Source: an uncultured Bacilli bacterium (lineage in GTDB: Bacteria; Bacillota_I; Bacilli_A; RF39; UBA660). From it: a stretch of 64,000 nucleotides of DNA. The stretch is taken from positions 62,001 through 126,000 of the forward strand of contig CAKOON010000004.1 in the NCBI GenBank assembly GCA_934098565.1, read 5' to 3'. A program made the position numbers and the translations under genes. The notes under the pieces are model-generated. The model searched no databases, was not told where the DNA came from, and worked only from the letters and a program-made list of their open reading frames with translations. Positions within the stretch are counted from its first letter, which is position 1. Each line of letters opens with the position of its first letter. Below, in pieces: positions 61,247-64,000 of the stretch.

Positions 61247-63171
61247 GAGAAGTTGGACATGAAGATTATAATGATAATGATATTCAAGTTTTAGAAGGCT
61301 TAGAAGCAGTTAGAAAACGTCCTGGTATGTATATTGGTACGACAGGTGAGGCTGGCCTTCACCATTTAGTATGGGAAATTGTTGATAATGCTGTTGATGA
61401 GGCTTTGGCTGGTTATTGTGATGATATTGAAGTTATCGTAGAGAAAGGAAATATCATAATGGTTCGTGATGATGGGCGAGGCATTCCTACTGGTATGAAT
61501 AAAAAGACCGGTTTATCCACAGTTGAAACTATTTTTACAGTATTGCATGCTGGTGGTAAATTTGGTGGCGGCGGTTACAAAGTTTCTGGCGGTTTACATG
61601 GTGTTGGTGCTTCAGTAGTTAACGCTTTATCCACATGGTTAGAGGTTACTATTTATCGTGATGGTCATATTTATTATCAAAAGTTTGAAAATGGCGGTCA
61701 TTCAGTTGAACCTTTAAAAATTATTGGTGAATGTGATGCTAATAGAACAGGTTCAACGGTAAGATTTAAAGCAGACCCAGAGATATTTAGAGAGACTACG
61801 GTTTATAATTATGCAACCTTAGCAAAAAGGTTACAGGAAATTGCTTTCTTAAATAAGGGTTTAAGAATAATTCTTATGGATGATAGAGAAGATAATAAAA
61901 AGGATGAATTCTTATATCAAGGTGGTATTATTGAATTTGTTAAAATGCTAAATAAGAATAAAACGCCTTTGCACGATGAAGTTATTTATGTAGAAGGCAG
62001 AGAAGATAATATTCTAATTGAAGTTGCTATGCAATACAATGATGGATATAATGAGGCTTTATATTCTTATACAAATAACATTCATACTCATGAAGGTGGA
62101 ACCCATGAAGATGGCGTTAAGAGAGCTTTAACGAGAATTATTAATAACTATGCTAGAAATAATAAGTTATTAAGTGAGAAGGCTGATCCATTAACAGGCG
62201 AAGATGTTCGCGAAGGTTTAACGATGATTGTTTCTTGTAAACATCCAGATCCCCAATTTGAAGGGCAGACTAAAACTAAACTTGGTAATATGGAAGTTCG
62301 TAAAATTGCTGATGATGTCTTTAGCAATGGCTTTGAAAGATATTTAATGGAAAATCCAGATGTTGCTAAAAAAATAGTTGAAAAATCATTAACAGCGTCC
62401 CGTGCTAGAATGGCAGCTAAAAAGGCTCGCGAATTACAAAGGCAAACAAAGGGGGGCTTGGATTTATCTAATCAATGGGGAAAGTTAACTGATTGTACAA
62501 GTAAAAACCCAAGTGAATGTGAGATATTCATAGTCGAAGGAGATTCAGCCGGTGGTTCTGCGATTGGTGGCAGAAATTCAAAAACACAAGCCGTTTTACC
62601 ATTAAGAGGCAAAATTTTAAATGTCGAAAAGGCCAGACTTGATAGAGCACTATCAAATGAAGAAATTAGAAGTATGATTACGGCTTTTGGTACTGGTATT
62701 GGTGAAGACTTTGATATTTCTAAATTAAGATATGACAAAATAATTATTATGACTGATGCTGATGTTGATGGTGACCATATTAGAATTTTACTTCTAACTT
62801 TATTCTATCGTTTCTTTAGACCTTTAGTCGAAACAGGACATATTTATATTGCCCAACCTCCTTTATATAAGGTATCGTGGGGGAAAAATTTCCATTATGT
62901 TTTAACTGATGCTGAACGTGATGAGTTTTTAAAGACCTTACCAGCAAATGTTAAATTTGATGTTGCTCGTAATAAGGGCCTTGGCGAAATGGATCCAGAA
63001 GAATTGTGCTCTACTACTATGGATATTAATAATAGAACATTAATTCAGGTAAAGTTAGATGAAGCTATGGAAGCAGATGGTATATTTAGTTTATTAATGG
63101 GTGAAGAAGTAGAACCTAGAAGAAAATTTATTGAAGAAAATGCTCACTTTGCTTCAAATTTAGATTATTAG
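61243..63171 (+). CDS. gyrB: DNA gyrase subunit B
   Basis: The 642-residue GHKL ATPase shows the ATP-binding EIVDNAVDEALAG, the glycine-rich HAGGKFGGGGYKVSGGLHG, and the TOPRIM residues in EGDSAGGSA and DADVDGDHIR. It supplies ATP hydrolysis for negative supercoiling with GyrA. It follows recF and precedes gyrA by 9 bases with an AGGAGG site. Confidence 0.98.
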   Translation: MREVGHEDYNDNDIQVLEGLEAVRKRPGMYIGTTGEAGLHHLVWEIVDNAVDEALAGYCDDIEVIVEKGNIIMVRDDGRGIPTGMNKKTGLSTVETIFTVLHAGGKFGGGGYKVSGGLHGVGASVVNALSTWLEVTIYRDGHIYYQKFENGGHSVEPLKIIGECDANRTGSTVRFKADPEIFRETTVYNYATLAKRLQEIAFLNKGLRIILMDDREDNKKDEFLYQGGIIEFVKMLNKNKTPLHDEVIYVEGREDNILIEVAMQYNDGYNEALYSYTNNIHTHEGGTHEDGVKRALTRIINNYARNNKLLSEKADPLTGEDVREGLTMIVSCKHPDPQFEGQTKTKLGNMEVRKIADDVFSNGFERYLMENPDVAKKIVEKSLTASRARMAAKKARELQRQTKGGLDLSNQWGKLTDCTSKNPSECEIFIVEGDSAGGSAIGGRNSKTQAVLPLRGKILNVEKARLDRALSNEEIRSMITAFGTGIGEDFDISKLRYDKIIIMTDADVDGDHIRILLLTLFYRFFRPLVETGHIYIAQPPLYKVSWGKNFHYVLTDAERDEFLKTLPANVKFDVARNKGLGEMDPEELCSTTMDINNRTLIQVKLDEAMEADGIFSLLMGEEVEPRRKFIEENAHFASNLDY

Positions 63172-63180
63172 GAGGTTAAA

Positions 63181-64000
63181 ATGGATAATAGAGAATCAAA
63201 AAATGTTGTTAACGTTATGAAGGACTCTTTCATTAACTATGCGATGGATGTAATTATTGCTCGTGCGTTACCAGATTTAAGAGATGGTTTGAAACCTGTT
63301 CATCGTCGTATTTTATACACAATGTATGAAGATGGCTTGACTCCTGATAAGGCATTTCGAAAGAGTGCAACAACTGTTGGGGCCGTTTTAGGTAAATACC
63401 ATCCCCATGGTGATACATCTGTTTATGATGCGATGGTTAGAATGGCTCAAGATTTTAGCTATCGTCATCCATTGGTTGATGGTCATGGTAACTTTGGATC
63501 AGTTGATGGTTATGGTGCCGCTGCCTATCGTTATACCGAGGCTAGATTATCAAAAATTTCATTAGAATTATTAAGAGATATCAACAAGAATACTGTTGAT
63601 TTCGTTCCTAATTTTGATCAGACGAAGAAAGAACCTGTTGTAATACCAAGTAGATTTCCTAATATTTTAGTTAATGGGACGATGGGTATTGCTGTAGGTA
63701 TGGCTACTAATATTCCTCCTCATAATTTAGGAGAAGTAATAGATGGTTGTATTGCTTATATAGATGATAATAATATTACTGTTGAAGGGTTAATGAAGTA
63801 TATTAAAGGACCTGATTTTCCAACTGGCGCTGCTATTTTGGGTAATAGAGGTATTAAGCAAGCTTATGAAACCGGTCGTGGTACTATTACTATTAGAGCT
63901 CATGCCGAGATTGTAGAGCATAATGGTAAACAACAGATAGTATTTACAGATATTCCTTATCAAGTAACTAAGATGGAACTTCAAAAGAGAATTGCTGAAT
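63181..64000 (+). CDS. gyrA: DNA gyrase subunit A (N-terminal part; runs off the window)
   Basis: The frame opens at ATG 63181 and continues to the window edge (273 codons). The breakage-rejoining domain is clear: ALPDLRDGLKPVHRRILY, GKYHPHGDTSVYDAMVRMAQ, and the catalytic Tyr in AAYRYTEARL (residue 118). The residue matching E. coli Ser83 in the quinolone-determining region is Thr (residue 79), with Asp83 conserved at the Asp87 site. GyrA cuts and reseals the DNA passed by GyrB. Confidence 0.97.
   Translation, partial: MDNRESKNVVNVMKDSFINYAMDVIIARALPDLRDGLKPVHRRILYTMYEDGLTPDKAFRKSATTVGAVLGKYHPHGDTSVYDAMVRMAQDFSYRHPLVDGHGNFGSVDGYGAAAYRYTEARLSKISLELLRDINKNTVDFVPNFDQTKKEPVVIPSRFPNILVNGTMGIAVGMATNIPPHNLGEVIDGCIAYIDDNNITVEGLMKYIKGPDFPTGAAILGNRGIKQAYETGRGTITIRAHAEIVEHNGKQQIVFTDIPYQVTKMELQKRIAE

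Noticed and set aside
62472..62738. Minus-strand frame inside gyrB
   Set aside because: It is a shadow of the conserved TOPRIM-coding region.
1..64000. CRISPR array, tRNA or rRNA genes
   Set aside because: No regularly spaced direct repeats, tRNA-like cloverleaf with a TTCGA arm, or rRNA sequence were noticed on either strand.

Overview
The window is AT-rich, low-GC Bacillota DNA from a Gram-positive-type cell. UGA is used as a stop (for example at the end of prfA), so this is not the mycoplasma code. Evidence for the lineage: a dnaA-dnaN-recF-gyrB-gyrA origin block; the rpmH-rnpA-yidC-jag-mnmE-mnmG-rsmG-noc/parB cluster typical of Bacilli and relatives; rpoE (delta), a ComK-family protein, spore genes (spoIID, spoIIQ, spoIIR, cotJ), and a probable OLE RNA with its OapA-like protein. 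The best guess is an uncultured gut member of the Bacilli/Erysipelotrichia/RF39 neighbourhood that is, or recently was, a spore former. Species cannot be named from sequence alone.

Layout. 1-3.4 kb is a small accessory island: a Fic protein cut by the window edge, a Shedu-type nuclease (SduA) with a 41-residue companion gene, a candidate regulatory leader or small RNA, a truncated amidase and an internally deleted helicase remnant. 3.4-18.9 kb holds a leucine-rich-repeat protein, MTA/SAH nucleosidase, a TetR/MMPL pair whose transporter carries a large repeat-built loop, a GH25 lysozyme, Abi-HtrA, a CwlD-like amidase and rplM-rpsI. 18.9-33 kb is mixed: cotJ genes (with a CotJA-CotJB fusion), a PD-(D/E)XK transposase relic, a small UvrD-type helicase, prepilin-like genes, a Ca2+ P-type ATPase, CarD, a ComEC-like hydrolase with DUF3006, and two more broken genes. 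33-46.6 kb is a conserved envelope/sporulation/translation stretch: spoIIQ, spoIID, ywzB, rpiB, rpmE, oapA plus candidate OLE RNA, a PssD/PssE pair, murA, spoIIR (no ATG/GTG/TTG start), prmC, prfA, rpoE, argS, ywiB, then a class A PBP. 48.7-56.3 kb is the noc-to-rpmH cluster on the minus strand. 56.3-56.8 kb is oriC with ten perfect DnaA boxes. 56.9-64 kb is dnaA, dnaN, comK-like, recF, gyrB and the start of gyrA on the plus strand.

Most genes left of oriC lie on the minus strand and all to the right on the plus strand, as expected if replication leaves oriC in both directions with genes on the leading strand. The murA/spoIID/spoIIQ/ywzB grouping resembles that of Bacillus subtilis and ties peptidoglycan precursor synthesis to engulfment functions. 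The signals most worth a second look are the OLE-like RNA, the spoIIR start codon placed against a terminator, the leader ahead of the Shedu genes, a dispersed structured repeat present twice, the repeat-loop MMPL protein, and the comK-like gene inside the replication operon.
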